DNA from: Agrypnia vestita
Lineage: Eukaryota > Arthropoda > Insecta > Trichoptera > Phryganeidae
DNA: 64,000 nucleotides
Assembly: GCA_016648135.1 (NCBI GenBank)
Contig: JADDOH010002624.1
Span: 1-64,000, forward strand
Direction: 5' to 3'
The notes under the pieces are model-generated. The model saw only the letters and a program-made list of their open reading frames with translations, did no database searches and had not been told where the DNA came from. Below, piece by piece: positions 1 to 14,500 of this stretch. The position numbers were made by a program, and so were the translations under genes. Within the stretch, counting starts at the first letter, position 1. Each line of letters starts with the position of its first letter.

Positions 1-1232
1 TGTATTATAATTTAGAACACGAACGGCGTGTATTGTACATTAATTTGTTCTAATAATATAAAATATAACGTTATGCAGTCTAAACCTTACATTAAATTGA
101 AATTTAATAGCGGACATAATACATTTTGCATAATAACGAAGCCTAACAATACACGATGCATATTCGAGGAAAACTCTTCAAGAATAAAATATGAATTTGA
201 ATTTGAATTTTTGGCATGATACGAATAACAAAAAGGTATGATATTTAAAAAAAATAAAGACAGATGAAAAAGATTTTTTTCTAGAGATAGGGAGAATCTA
301 AATTTTCTACATTCTTCCATCCTGGTACAATTCTTGCCTCTTCTACTTTCATATTTCTTCTCAAATACGCTCTTCGGTTGATGAAACTTTTAAAATATGT
401 GTGTATTACAAAGTATATTAAAACATATTTGAAATTATCCTGTATTTGGTTTATATGATGCTGGATATTTCCCAGATGCTCTCCATTCCTTTTGCTTTCA
501 ATAATCGGTTTATATATTTTCTTTTACTATCCTGTCTTCGCTTAAACTTTAACACCAAATGATTTCAGCGATCCTTTCTTTATTCTGTGAACTATGCACT
601 TCAACTTATACGAGAGTAAGTCAAAAATTATCTACCTTTTCGTTCTACAATTTATTTAAACAAAGGGTTCAAGAGAGACCTAATTTTTGTACTTGGTCAG
701 TCCTCTTGGTCCAGCAGTCCACTTGCGTGTTGCTTCCAAGAAGAGGATTTGAGGTTGTTCGTGAAGCCACTTCTACTCCGCTCCTCCAAGTCTACGGAAA
801 TCCGTAGAGATAGTGGTAAATGATTTGATGGGCAGGACTATGATCAATATTCTAAGAAGACACTACCTCACCGACGGTAACTCGCCTAAACGCTAATACC
901 ATCTCTCGACTTTGCTGAATCTTGTCTTCCATGACTAAGGTTCACGGATATCCTACTCTCCTTTCGTGCGTCATATTTGTCCGGCCACTTTGAACTTTTC
1001 CATCCACAAAAAATAATTTTATTTTCTGAAGTACTGTCCCCGTTTGTAATAAAAGTCTACGATGAATTTTGGCCTCATTTACACCCTCTGATCAGAGAAA
1101 TTGGATCACTATAATAGCTCGAAGGTAAGTGATGCGATCGGGATCATCGCACATAGTCATAAAGAAGCATATCTAAGCACACAAAACGTTGCGATATGGT
1201 GAAAGTGTAGATAATTTTTGACTCACCCACAT
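1..1232. other. Upstream intronic DNA, no gene seen
   Basis: This AT-rich stretch lies upstream of the first visible AASS exon and is presumably intronic. I found no exon that extends AASS upstream and no conserved coding segment. The stretch around 660-1000 is less AT-rich and has a short palindrome near 790 (CTACGGAAATCCGTAG), but I cannot assign it to a family. Confidence 0.5.
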
Positions 1233-2165
1233 ATTTACACAAATAATTGTGTACCTAAAATGGAAAATTTAAAAACAATTAAAATTTTTGCCCCCCTCAA
1301 CTGGTTAACAAACAGACATAAAAATGTATTTTGTCCTAGTGGCGAGTTATATTCCGCATTGTTTAAATATAATTGTGTTGTAACTCTTGTATTTCTAGTA
1401 GGTGCATGAACATTAATCATGTTTAACAGTGCAGGGCTGTCAGTAATTTTATTTGATATTTTGAGAAGAAACTTTAATTCCAATGTTTTACATCTTTTTG
1501 ATAAGGTTTGCAAATAAGTGACATAAAAAGATCATAATCAATATGTTCCATCGGAATTTTCAGTATTAAGGTAACGTTACGCAAGAATTTATGTTAGACT
1601 CGTTTAATGGTTTTAATATGAAAATCATAAAAGAACACCATACATGTGAATTATATTCAATGTGATGCTCCTGACAAGTGCAAAATAAAGCAATATTATT
1701 TAAGAGATATTATTGAAGGTTTTAGAATATCTCAATACAAATCGAAGAATTTTCACAATTTTACTGGAAATTTTGTAAATATGGTGAATGAAGGACAATT
1801 TACCGTCGAATAGATTACCTGAATTTATTTCTCTTACTGTTTGTTTAACAATCATGTTTAGTTACGTCAATAGCGTAACTAAACATGATTGTTTTGTTTA
1901 TTGTAAAAATCTAATAATTAATATTTATCTTTTTTTTATTGGAGTTTTATTAGAAGTACATCAAACATGAAAGTTATCCTAGATTTTTTTAGGCACGACG
2001 AATAGTACGAACTAATTTTTGATCGTAAGCATAGGGTAATACAAGAATATCATCAAATATAACAATATTATAATTTATGAATAATATTAATAAAACAGGA
2101 CCAAGATGGGAAACTTGAGGCACCCCGCTAGTTACCTTAGAATTAAATAAGAGAATTAAATAACT
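1233..2165 (-). mobile_element. Jockey/CR1-like LINE remnant (reverse transcriptase core and C-terminus)
   Basis: Read on the minus strand, about 2165 down to 1960 gives a degenerate reverse-transcriptase block with SKVTSGVPQ followed by LGPVLL.LFINY and then F.DDILVLPYA, the usual layout of the RT palm region where a catalytic FADD-like motif is expected. Further along, 1513-1235 encodes the C-terminal tail typical of Jockey/CR1-type LINEs, with HAPTRNTR near 1400. Stops and frameshifts separate the blocks, so this is a dead copy. A 20-bp palindrome at 1847-1893 interrupts it. Family placement rests on motif resemblance only. Confidence 0.6.
1847..1893. repeat. Perfect 20-bp inverted repeat, 7-nt loop
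   Basis: Arms 1847-1866 (AACAATCATGTTTAGTTACG) and 1874-1893 are exact reverse complements around the loop TCAATAG. It lies inside the dead LINE and looks like a local snap-back duplication rather than a conserved element. Confidence 0.85.
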
Positions 2166-2324
2166 GATTTTGACACTTTGCGAATTAAGTTTGCATGTGA
2201 ATGGTATTAAATTCTAGGTTTTGGTTTTATGGTAACATTGGCAAATGATGCCAAAATGCAATCAGCAAAGCCATATAATGATGTATTTTGATCTACATAG
2301 TCAAATGTATTTTGTTGTCCTCAG

Positions 2325-2565
2325 CATCCCATCTGAAGGAGGAAGCCGATGCTCTTGCAGCGCGCTACCCTGGGGTGGAGTCCATATATCTGAGTATTGG
2401 GGAGGTGGCCGGATCCCTGGATGCGCTGGCCAGCCGCAGTCATGCCGTGGTTTCCTTGCTACCCTACCATCTCCATGGACAGGTGGCCAAGGCTTGCATC
2501 TCGGCAGGAGCTCACCTCGTCACAGCATCTTATGTCACGAAGGAGATGAAAGAACTTCATAAAGA
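2325..2565 (+). CDS. AASS: AASS exon 1 of 8 seen (start of SDH region)
   Basis: The acceptor is TGTTGTCCTCAG before 2325 and the donor is GA|GTAAAA after 2565. The exon opens with two bases of a split codon and then encodes [19 protein letters not shown] to [15 protein letters not shown]. The block [18 protein letters not shown] and the following HLVTASYV match the conserved part of saccharopine dehydrogenases where the Rossmann-fold NAD-binding region meets the substrate domain. It ends on two bases of a codon (GA) completed by the next exon. The exon is clearly richer in GC than its flanks. Confidence 0.93.
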
Positions 2566-5500
2566 GTAAAATAATTCTCACCTCCATTAGTTTATTTTAA
2601 ACAAGCTATCAAAAAAATAATGGCTCGCTTTTAACAGTTTTCTTCAGATTTCAAGAATAATATCAATAATGAAGTAACAGAAACTGTTTAAGCAGTCGGT
2701 GATACAAATTATGCAAAAATAGACACCCATTTGACTAAATATTTTTTCAATGAATAATATTTAACTTGACAAGAAACAATTAAATGCTATTATTTGTGTT
2801 TTTATATATTTCTTTCCTTTACATGATACAATAACTATGTCCTTCATAATATTCAAAAAATCATATAGGAAATAATTGAAAGTTGTAAATTGAAATTCTA
2901 TATTAGGTGCTTGAGAAACTTCCTAGGTCCTAAGAGCGCAAAACTAACTTGAGCGTCCTAGAAGAGGAATAAATTTCTAGTGTTGAAACCATACTGCTGA
3001 GGTATCAACTACACGTCATTGTGTGCGTATCGCTGATACGTAGTTTACCAAAAAAAAATTTGCACATCTATCACAGACAGGGTGAGACGAAAAAAGATAC
3101 AGACATTCTAAAGGCGAATCCGAAAAAATGTGGGATGGATTCTGAAAACAAGGAAATAGTGACCCACGAATGAGCGCAATGGCCTCAAAAAGTTGTGCAC
3201 TAGAACAAGCCTAGGGCTGATGCGGTTTCCAAAAAAGAAGAAACAGGAAAGAAAAGGATGACGATCTATCCCTCTGAACTGCCTTTCCCACCGAATGCAA
3301 ATGCATAACTTGTTGAAAGGTGTACGGTTTGAGAATAGAGCTCCACCCTCGTACGAAGGACCACCCAAGAAAGAATATACATTGGCCGAAGAATATTGCT
3401 AGTCAATCTTGTTATTCATTTTCCTGTACAATCGTTCATACAGTTGTAATATAGTACCTACTCCGAGATACTTGAAAGTGTCGATTTGTTTTCATCTGGT
3501 ATCATAAGCTTATGCAATGCTGTCCTTCATTTCTACATTTCGCAGAATTTAAATTTTTGCCATGCTAATCTTCATTCCTGTTTCGCTGAAGTGATTAATC
3601 ATTTCTACAGCCCATTTTGCGTGTTTGACAGCTTGAAAACCTCATCTGAAAAGTGGATTGCAAAATAATAAAAAAAATTGAGAGACTTTGCGAAGATAAA
3701 CTGAACTACGAGTAAAAAAAAGTGATACGTACTTAGAGTATGAGAGCGGTGGAAAAGTGCTATCCAAACCGTAGGTCCCGAATCGATTAGAAAAAAGGAG
3801 ATAAAGAAAAAGAGACTGTTAATGAGAACAACAAAGTCAAACAGATCGCAGGTTATTTGGTCACCTTTGGATTGGAGGGCCCAAGTAAGTAAGTAGTGAT
3901 ATTTCATAAACCCACAAAGCTGGTTGTAAAGGAGAGTGATTTGTCTTGTTAACAACCCTGACGGTCCATTTGCAATCTCTGAAGCGCAGAGGGAAGGAAG
4001 GTATTTCTATGGAAAGTGTTCTGAGGATCTTGCGCAAAGGGTTCCATTTACTCCTTTTATATACAGAAACTCGATAAATGTTCGCAAAGTGAATTAGTTT
4101 TTTTTAGATGTATTATGAACATTTTATTTGCAGAGATATTACAAAATAATAGTATACTTATATAGAAAAAATGTTACGAATTATAAAATATAAAGATAAA
4201 TATACTAGAAAATAAAAATGTGAACTGAAATATTAAAAAAAGGTAGATAGATAATTAACACTTAAAAAAAACAATATTAAAATATTTATAATCGTAATAA
4301 AACAAATACTTTTCATTTGTAGGTACATATATGTAAATCAAAGAGTAATTTTGTGGGCGAAAGTAACAACCGCATGAGTAAAAAAAAGTAACCCATAAAA
4401 ACCAAGTTTTTATTATACTTCCTTTCTTTGTAAAATATAACAACAATTAAAGACGAATTAAAACATATAACATAACACTAAACTTACAGTAATTAAATAT
4501 ATTTCTAAAATGTCAGATGTTTTGAGCTTTGATAAGACACTTCATGCTTTGAACATTAAATTCTAAAAACATTTGTCAGTCAATTTAGATTTTCGACATT
4601 CGTAGTGAAGTACCTATTATGCATACCGATGGAGTAATTCAAATTTAGAAAATATTCCGCAACATTATCGGGCCGTTATGCTAGTAATCAAACTTTTCTA
4701 ATGATTCCAATTTGAAAAAAAGAATAAAATTTCTAAGAATCCGAAATTATACTATAATTATAATTCTTTTTAACGAAAATTTGATAGATCTTTTTGATCG
4801 TCGCCACGAGTCTACTTGCTAAGTTTCAGCTCGATTGGATCACGGGAAAAGGGTCAAAAATTGATCCAAAGTTTTTGTTGACGGCAAGCAAGCAGACGCC
4901 ACGAGTTAAAATAAAGGGAGTAAAAATCGAGTTTCGAGTATATAGTATGCCGAGTTGTTCTTTAGAAACATGTATTATCTTCTCTTTGTACCGTATTAGG
5001 TCCTCACTATGGAAAAGGCATCCCTGTCTACCACAGTTCGAAATAGCTCTCCGACGTCCCCGATGGCAGTGACCCAAATATGCAATTTTCCGTCGTTTTA
5101 TTGTGGTGATAAATATGTAGCAAGAAAAAATTAGATGAGCCACATAATAAAATGAACCTACCTTTTTTTAATTTTTTCTAAAAGGACAAATGACGTGATT
5201 AATTATTTGAAATATTTGGGAAGAAACAACTTGGTTCACAGTTCTTGCGCAAAAAATAAAACTACTGGGACTAAAATTAGATAAAAATAGCAAAGATAAC
5301 AGATTGTTAGTTTACTTTGTAAAAACCAATACCAGATTTTAGGTCTACCGGTTTCGAGACGTACCACCACCACATTCACAACACTACACACCTCAACCAT
5401 AGTATTGTTACACATCCACCAATAATTGATCACATGCATGTCAGTCTTGTCAGGGACAAACATGCACTATTAAATATTAATAATATTAAATTTAAATATT

Positions 5501-8500
5501 AATAATATTAAATAAGAAACGAAATTCCAAAATTTGGTTGTGTTTTCATGAAAACCTGCTTTTTAAAAATTTATTCGGTTATTTCTTTTACCCGCAGAAT
5601 TGTCCTTTAACTTTTGGGTATAACGAATACACAGAATAGCCCGTTGTTGTAGAATCAATTTGCTTCAACACAACTCATGATAACAACTATTACATGTTGC
5701 TTGGTGTGATAAAGCCCCAGATAGGGAATGAATTAAAATAATTAATATCAGAAGCATTTAAAGATATTGATGCAATCCGAAATTAGTATCGTACTGTGAA
5801 TCACAGTGTTCTGGAGTTCAAGAGATGTTGCAACGTTGATGGAAGACATTGTGAACTTTGAACACAGTTTTGAAACAGCTCAATCTCAGAAGAGATTAAA
5901 CTGCGTTAAAAAATGCAACGATTACAAATTTACACTTACGAATTACGGCAAGAAAGGAACGAATGAAGATTTTCATTGTTCGGATGAATTAAGAAAATCT
6001 TTAAAAAAAATTAATCTAAAAAAAAGACAATCACAGAAGTACGAGATCTTGCACCTCAAAATGCAGGGAAAGATAAGGAAGAAAAAATCGTGGCCGAAAA
6101 AATGAGGCAGTGGAAAGGATAGTCTACTGTGGAGGTATTCCTGGCCGCGGTAAGGAAAGTGATGGTAACCAACATGGCAGCCAACGTCCGTTGAACGGAT
6201 CGGGTACAAAAAGAAGAAGAATAAACAAATATACTACTATTGTGCTCTTCTATATAGTGATTTGATTTTTCGTTGCTTTTTCATTTAAACTGAATTTTTC
6301 ATACTGGAATTAATCTTTTATCCCTTTACAAATACGATTTTAATGACACATCCTTTTAGATTACACCCGCAGTGAGTGAAAATAAATAAACAATAATATT
6401 TACGACCACATGGTGTAATCGAGCTCAATATTATATAGTTTTATATTTATATTTTTGTTAGTTTGAAAAATCGGTAATGCGATTTGTCCCCTTTAATATT
6501 TAGTTTATTTTTTTAGAGCGTCAGACGCGGGCATCACGCTTCTGAATGAAGTTGGATTGGATCCTGGCCTCGACCACCTCTTGGCCATGGAGTGCATAGA
6601 CGAAGTCAAGAATGCTGGAGGAAGAATTGAATCATTCGTATCATATTGCGGAGGTAAAGTATACGAATTATTACATATATGTACAAAATTTTTTAAATTT
6701 TATGCATTGCAATAAAAAAAGGATATTGGTATATTTAATGTAATGTCTGTAAGTACGTCAAAATTTATTTTCTTCATGCGGGATTAGCCATAGAGGTCGA
6801 TTTTTTGGTCATGACACTTCGAGAATGTGTTGCGTATAGATACACGTCAATGTGTGCGTGACCCTACTGTGCAAGAAAGAGACAAAGTTATATGATCGCT
6901 TCACGTTAGATGGTAATTACAATGTACTTGATGCCAGCTGACACATAGTATTGCTTGTTTATGTGTGCTGGATGCAGTGTGTTATTATTTCACTTTTAAC
7001 CAAAATTTATATTCTTCATCGAATCATTTTAGCTGATGAAGGACAGATTCATTATTATTATTAAGATGTGATTTATATTATTTCATTCCCTATCCATTAA
7101 ATAATTTAACATTGAAAAAATCTAGAAAATAAATATGTTTTCTTTCTTCTCGTACTCTATTGTGTTGGTTATTATATTTTTATTTTCTATGGCCCGGAAT
7201 AGCTTTACAGTAGACTGACTGGACAAACCATTGTGTTGTTTTTTCAGCCATGAAGTTCAGAAATCTTTCCCTGTATTATTATATGCAATATCTCGTACTT
7301 TTCTGTACGTCTCGTCGTGCGTCCGAGATATTGAAATTTTCTGATTAAATTGTTCTAATTACTTATTTTTCTAAATTCATTAGAATCACAACATTTTCAT
7401 TCGTAACTCTATTCATCCAGCTTACTTCGAGTATATTTCTTTAGAAAATGGCCTTATCGATTTTTCGGTAAGCGTGCATGCTTCCATTCAATAAAATAAT
7501 ATTGAGAACACACAGCATCTGACCATTCGCATTCGTAATCCAAGGTTGACATCATGGTTGAAGAACATCTTTTTCATGCGGATAAATGTTGCATGAGCTC
7601 GCTCAATATGGCATTTAATTTCAGCAAAATGATTCCATATATCATTTAACTTGCAGCCCAAGTATATGTAATACTTTATATCTTGCTCAATTTCGTTCTG
7701 GTAATAGAAAGATTTTCATCGTCAACTGCGTTATGTTTGCTAATGAGCATGTATTTTCTTTTAGCTGTATTAAGTTCTATCCCCAAATTCTCACATGTAT
7801 TCAGTACTACGTAATTTATTATTATAACTAGTTTAAAAAAATCGAATAAAAAATTTTCGTAATTCGAAAAAAATTCGTTATTCTAAAAAAAATAATTTTT
7901 CGAAAATTTTTCTTACTTTACAAAAGTTACGGACGTTACACGAAGTTACGCGGGCGGATATACAGACAACGAAATTATTTCAATTGGGATAATAAAAAAA
8001 TATATACCAACAATGTCTGTCGCTGACTGTACAGTGCCATGAGTAATAAATCGACCTGGATGCATGTGAGCGTATGGTGACGTCTATCGGAGGAGGATGT
8101 TTAAATGTTTGTTGTACCTTGTCATAGAGTTAGTACCAAGTTACTGCAAACATTGAACCCGAGTTTTAAGACACCTGCAAGTAATCCATCCAACCAGAGA
8201 AACTGATAACGGGGTATCGGGAGATAGGCCGTAGGTAGTCTCTTGCACCACCAGATACGACAAGTGACGCTGGCACTATGATTATTTTTATCGTATATTT
8301 ATTTTAATTAATTAATTAATTAATTTATTTTAAATTATTTAGTTGATAACATAATTTATCATTATTATTATTTATATTAACCATACATATATTCAACTTA
8401 ATATTAAAAAAACTATTTATTATTCTGCGATGTGACATCTGCATTTATTCTTGAATGTGATAATATTTCTTGGTTTTTTACATTTTCTGATAGATAAGTG

Positions 8501-11500
8501 TATTCCTTCAGTCTTTTGTATTATAAAAAATTTTGTACATTTATTTTCTTTTTACTCCCTTTATATTAACTCGTGGCGTCTGCTTGTCTTCTTGTCTGAC
8601 GAAAAAACTTAAACCATTTTAAACCCTTTTCCCGTGATCCGATCGAGCTGAAACTTTGCAAGCAGACTCGTGGCGACGATCAAGAAGATCTATCAAATTT
8701 TCGTTAAAAAAATTAATAATCATGGATTTTTCAAATTTTGAATGGTTTTTCATACAATTTATTAAGTAGTATGAAAATATTCAATGCCTCTGGTAGACGA
8801 GAAAACTGATTATAGTATAATTTTGGATTTTTGGAAATTTTTTAATACTCCCTTTCGTAGCGTCGCCCGACCGAAACCCAACGCGTAGGTTAAGCGGAAA
8901 AAATGTTTCAACTAGTAAATGAGAAAGGGAGTATAATAAAAACTTGTTTTTTATGGGTTACTTTTTTATTTGGAATTGTTCTTCTGTTTGAATTTCTTTT
9001 ATCACATCCATGGATCTTTGTTGTTATTTTATTTTTGAAGCATTTTATCACTCTATTATTTAAGATATATACCTATAAAACTCAATGACTATCTATCTAT
9101 CTGTTTTCGATAAAAATCTACACCGTTTGACCAATCTGACTTAAATTTCGCACAGGACTACTTTAGGACCCGTCAAGCACATTGAGAAATTATCCTCCTC
9201 ACCCTTTACCCCACTTCCTATCCCTGGCATATTTTCTATACAATTTACACGGTTTGACCGATCTGAACCAAGTTTTGGATATACATTCTTAAGGACTCGG
9301 TGAAAACACGGGTCACATTTTCCCTTCCCATTTATCTAACACCCTCCCCTGATATGTTCGCTATACAAATCCCTACCGTTTGACAGATTTCAGTCAAATT
9401 TTGCATACTTATTCTTAAGGACCCAACGGAAAACATAGTTGACTTTTCCGTTTGACAGATCTCAACCAAATTTTGCATATTAGATTTAATGGAAACATTA
9501 TTTTTATTAAAGGCTTTGCAAAAAAATTAACATTATTTCCCCCCACAAATTTATTTTTAATTGAATCCTTTATCCGGGCAACGCCGGATATAAACAGCTA
9601 GTTTTATGCATGAAAATCATTGTGTATAGCTTTAGTCCATGTTTTACGGTGAACCAATTTAAATTATATATAATATATTTGATTTTCGGGTATCTATTTC
9701 TCTTTATTAATCTGCTGTGGTGTTAATTTTAATAGTTAGTATTACTATTATTTCAAATATTTTATACCTGTGTATTTATATTTTATCTTTAAAATACATA
9801 ATGTAAACAATATTAGTCAGGTATAAAAAGTAAAAAAAACATTATTCTCTATGTAACAATTTACATCACTAACGCTTCGGTACGCTACGCTTACAGCTTT
9901 AAAATACATTAAAATTACATAATTTTTGATGAGTTATCGCTAGTTTATATTTAAAAAAATAATTTGAAAATTTGTATACAATTTTATGTTTTATTAACAC
10001 TTCTTTATTATTTTTGTTTTAATTATGGATATATATTATATTAATACATATATTCTACTACTCTCTCTCCTCTCTATCCCTCTATCTCCTCTTCTCCTCT
10101 CTCTCTCTCTCTCTCTATCTCTCATCTCTCTACTCATCTCTCTCTCTCCGAGATAGATGTGAGTGATGTTCGTAATGGGGGCACTGAGGTTGCAGGGTTA
10201 GTTGGTGCAAAGATATGAATATTTTTTCCTTATTACCGCTTCGTACCGAATAATATAGCGACCAGTGACTAACATTGCCGGAGTGACATCCACTCTACGT
10301 GAACCGGAAGTTGGTAGCCGCACAACTTGCGAATAATTGATGTCATAACTTTGCATCCAGCGGAAGACTGGTTTATTCCCGATCCAGGATAGCGGGATCT
10401 ACGTCGGACGAGTCCAAAAAATTATATATGTTTCTGGACTTGTCCGTTTCCGTTTTGTTGTGTGTTAAATTTCAAACTGAAAATAACGAGAACGCTGTAT
10501 TTAGTGATCTTATTATATTAATAAATAACGAATTTTTTTCGATTAATGAATTTTGAAGGTAGGCGCATCAAACTAGCCTCATCCCCATAATTAAAACTTC
10601 TTTAATGCCTTCTATTTGTCTATCTTTGAAAAATAAATAGTTTTGGGTATTTACAGATCTAGGTTTCGTTTTTGCGCACATGTTGAGTTTTGCTGTCAAC
10701 ACGAATGTCATTTACCCGGGTTTTTGTTCCATTCTGCCTATCTCAGTTAGATCTTTTCAGTTTTACTTCAGATCAAAATCTCAACAGGTGTACGTTTTAC
10801 TGACATTTAACATCTCTGAGATTTATCTCATCATCTCTCGTTCCTTGGATACAATGGGTGTTTGATTTTTTTTAAATAATTGGGTAAGCATTATTGGTGA
10901 TACAAAAATAAACCAAATAGTTTTTGAAATTTTATTAATTATCATTCTTTATGTGTAAAATGTGTTAAAAACTGTGATAAAAAAAATATGGAACTTTTGG
11001 TCGGCAGAACCACATTTATTCATAAACAATACTTATTTTAATGTGCTATAAAGTAGTTCCCTTGGTATTGCACACGCTTATCTCAGCGGTTCCGTCATTA
11101 TGGAAAATGCTTTAAGAACTTATTTATTGGAATGATGTTCAGCTAAGCCGTCGCGTTCCAGATAATATCTTCTCCTGATTCCTTTCCTTTTGGTGGTTTT
11201 AATTTGAAAAATAGCCAAAAATCACAAAGAACCTGATCAAGGGAGCCTAATAAACTATGTTTGGTCACAGAAGCCTGAATCAGATGCGAAGAATGGGTGG
11301 GTGCATTATCGCGATGCAGCTGTGAACTTATCGCTGCCTCTTTTAGCACTCTTTTTAAACCTAAATCCTCGAACAGAATTGAATGTACTGATCCAATGCT
11401 TACACCCACCTCGTTCGTAAATTCTCAGACTATGATACGACGATCCTGCGAGGCCAAAATCCGCACTTCTTTTTCATCATCAACCTTTTTCTCTCCACTG

Positions 11501-14500
11501 CCGGATATAGGCCTCTTCCTTCCCTTTCCATCTTTCCTTGTTATCCTACAATTAGCAAACAACAAGGAACCCGCACTTGGTTCATCATACTATTGTTTTG
11601 GCTTTTGACCGGGATGCAAATCGCTGTCCATTGAAATCGTTATCAGGAACAAGGAGGCAAGCACTCACCTTTCTTCCTTCGCGATCGCTGGTTCCGCTCT
11701 TGTTTCTTCTTTTTCGTCCCAAACTTCCAGCGGCGAGATGTTTCTCGTTACTTTAACACTCGCGTAAATAGGTACATCCTTGTTCTTGTTCATTGTTGTT
11801 TGTTCTTGTTCATCTTGTTTGTTCATCACACTTGTTCAAGATTGGCGGTAGTTCTCGGCGAGCGGCGGTTACTTTTGCGGTTGCGGTTTACAGACGATTT
11901 TGCGGCGGCTGATTTTCTCGAACTTGTTTTTGCGGCGACGGTCTTCGTACTGAGGCGGATCTGTGCTTGCTGGAGGCAGGTAGAAGCGGGGATACATTTA
12001 AGCAGGGTTCCCAATTACGCGCAGCGCTGGGGCCAACAGATGTGTGGCCATCTTTGAAGTGGTTTAACCCTTTCTTTATCCGTGAAATGCTCATAAAATC
12101 ATCTCTGAAAGTCTGTTGGATCTTGAGAATGCTTTCCTTTGCGGTGCCTACTTGGGTATCGCAAAATTTAATGCAATATCAATCATAATAATTAACAATC
12201 CGATCGACAAAAACTACACTTTTTTACTCAGAGGTTCACTGTCAGTGACTGACGCTTTCTGCGAGCAAAAAATTCAACCACGCAAATGAATGTCTCTTAC
12301 GTATCTTTACTAAAGAAAATCTCCTGTGCTTCATATGTTTGAGTGAAAAAAAATGAATGTTCGATATAATTTAAACATACTGTTTAAATATAAAAATATC
12401 CATCTTCCTGGGGTTAGAATTGAGCCGCAGACCCCTTTGTCCCTAGGCGAGTTTCTATTCAAGCAACTTGAATACGATGATATTTGTCATTTGAATTTCA
12501 GATAATGAAATACGTGTACGATGTGAAAGTCTCGTTACATCCAATGTTCCGAAAGTTTTCTGTACCTTCGAAATTTTCACGGCCGATATATTTCTAATTA
12601 ACATGTAAAACTAATTTAAAGGGAAATGGTAACTAGTTAACCATTCACCCGCGGAGGTCAGATGAGAAACACTTTCTGTATTCGAAGTTGAATATTGGAT
12701 TCGGAAAGTGCCTGATTAGGGGTCCGGGACTCCTTTTAGCTGGAACCATTAGACCATAACTTCAATTTAAAGGTTAAAGCCTTATTGTATTCTGGATTAA
12801 TAAAGTTTTGGCTTCCAAATATATATCGAATATTCATCGCAACTGAGTATTCATTTATTATTTATTTAACTTTATTATAACTATTTTATTTGGATAAAAT
12901 TTCTTTTGTTCTCTTGTCTTCTTGTTCGCAAATACTTGTTTTCAGTAAAGGTTTCAGATGGCCTATTTGTGTTGCAATTTTTGTTCCAAAAACTTGTAAA
13001 AAATATTTATTAATTTCGGAAAACTCGTAAAAGATATTACATAAGACATATAAAGCTCTAATTGTCATATGGTATAAAGTTTCCTCTGATATATATTTTT
13101 GTTATGTATTCCGATCCCTTGTAAATGTATGTAATATGTAGTGTTAAGAATATTTTTACAAAGAAAAAATGGTATATTAGAATATAATATTTTAATATTA
13201 GTAGTGAATAAATATTTTATATTTTATATGGGTAGTTCAAAAATTGTACATCTGTAGGAGTCCGTATAAATATTTGGGTGATCTTTTCACGTCGGATGTC
13301 ACCAGATTGTGGTGTTGCTGCGTTGAATCAGAAGGTGCGCATGTTATAACGTCGGGAGTTACCAGAATATGGGGTACCCTGTCCCGGATCCTACTTTTGT
13401 ACAATGTATTAGAGGATGAAAAACAGCTGATATGAACAGAAAGCCGCGGTCAGTTTAATGGAGTTTATTTATTTTCGACTGAATTACAGTAAGTGCTTTG
13501 CCTCTCGACCTTGGAAGATAACGGTAGTCATCGGTGTGCCAGCTGATTGGGTGCACCTGTGGTCGTCAACTTTATCCTGGTTGCGTGCGTAGAGTGCAAG
13601 AAGCAATGATGAAGATCAAACTGTGAGCGTAGGGTGAAAGAAGCAATGATGAAGATTGTACTGTGAGCGGGAGATGGTGCTGATGACTGTAGCGTATTGC
13701 AGTGAGGTGGAGGATGGTGTTGTACTGCCGGAAGAAGACGGTGTTCGCCGCTGGAGATTGCGAAGATAGTGGAATGATGAGGCTGACAATGCTCGATGGG
13801 TTGGTAGAAGACTGGAGGCGTAACAAGGAATAAGAGTGGCAGTGGAGATTGCGAAGATAGTGGAATGATGAGGCTGACAATGCTCGATGGGTTGGTTGAA
13901 GACTGGAGGCGTAAAAAGGAATAAGATGAGTGGCAAAGTGATTGTGTTTAATGTCGTAGCTACAGCAGGCTAGAGATTGGTCGTATGGCGTAGATAGAGA
14001 CAATCTACGTAGCTAGGTGATGCTACGAGTAGCGGACATCGGGCAGCGTGACCTCGTGGTTTAGGCGAGGGAGACAAACTAACTTAGGACTTCGCTACTA
14101 CGTCTTTTATATCCAGGTTTTGGCATGGAAAGGTGTACAATAAATGTAAGAAAGGGGCCGTCGACATATTTACGTTCCTTTGTCTGCGTAAAAGTACAAA
14201 ATACAAAATGCGCCGCGTTAGCATTTTGTATTTCTAATGAGTAGGTGTTTCTTACTTCATCATCATTTTTCAACCTTGCTCCGTTTGCTTCTTCTACGTG
14301 CGAAGCTCGATGTCAGCGTTCTTCATACTCGTGTTCCTGGTGATTGATATCGGCCGATGTATTTGTCCCGTGCAAACTGTTGTCGTCAGTTGTGTTTATG
14401 GAACGTGGGGAAACGGGTCGCTGACCCCAAAAATACATGTACATGTTGTGAAGATGCGTTTTTTTGTTCTATCAAATAAACGATCTCTCGCATTGCAGTT

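Noticed and set aside
3605..3955. 116-codon hydrophobic minus-strand frame
   Set aside because: Phe/Leu/Ile-rich translation typical of AT-rich DNA, without homology or splice context.
11826..12014. Lys/Arg/Ala-rich minus-strand frame resembling a histone tail
   Set aside because: The overlapping frames here are similarly basic because of GCGGCG/TTGCGG words; no histone fold follows, and it lies in a transposon fossil.
13572..14003. 143-codon minus-strand open frame (Ser/His/Tyr-rich)
   Set aside because: It is the antisense reading of short tandem duplications; the repeated peptide blocks mirror the DNA repeats, and no domain is visible.
13280..14100. LTR retrotransposon or solo LTR
   Set aside because: Short repeated phrases exist, but I found no paired LTRs, TG...CA ends, primer-binding site or gag/pol peptide.
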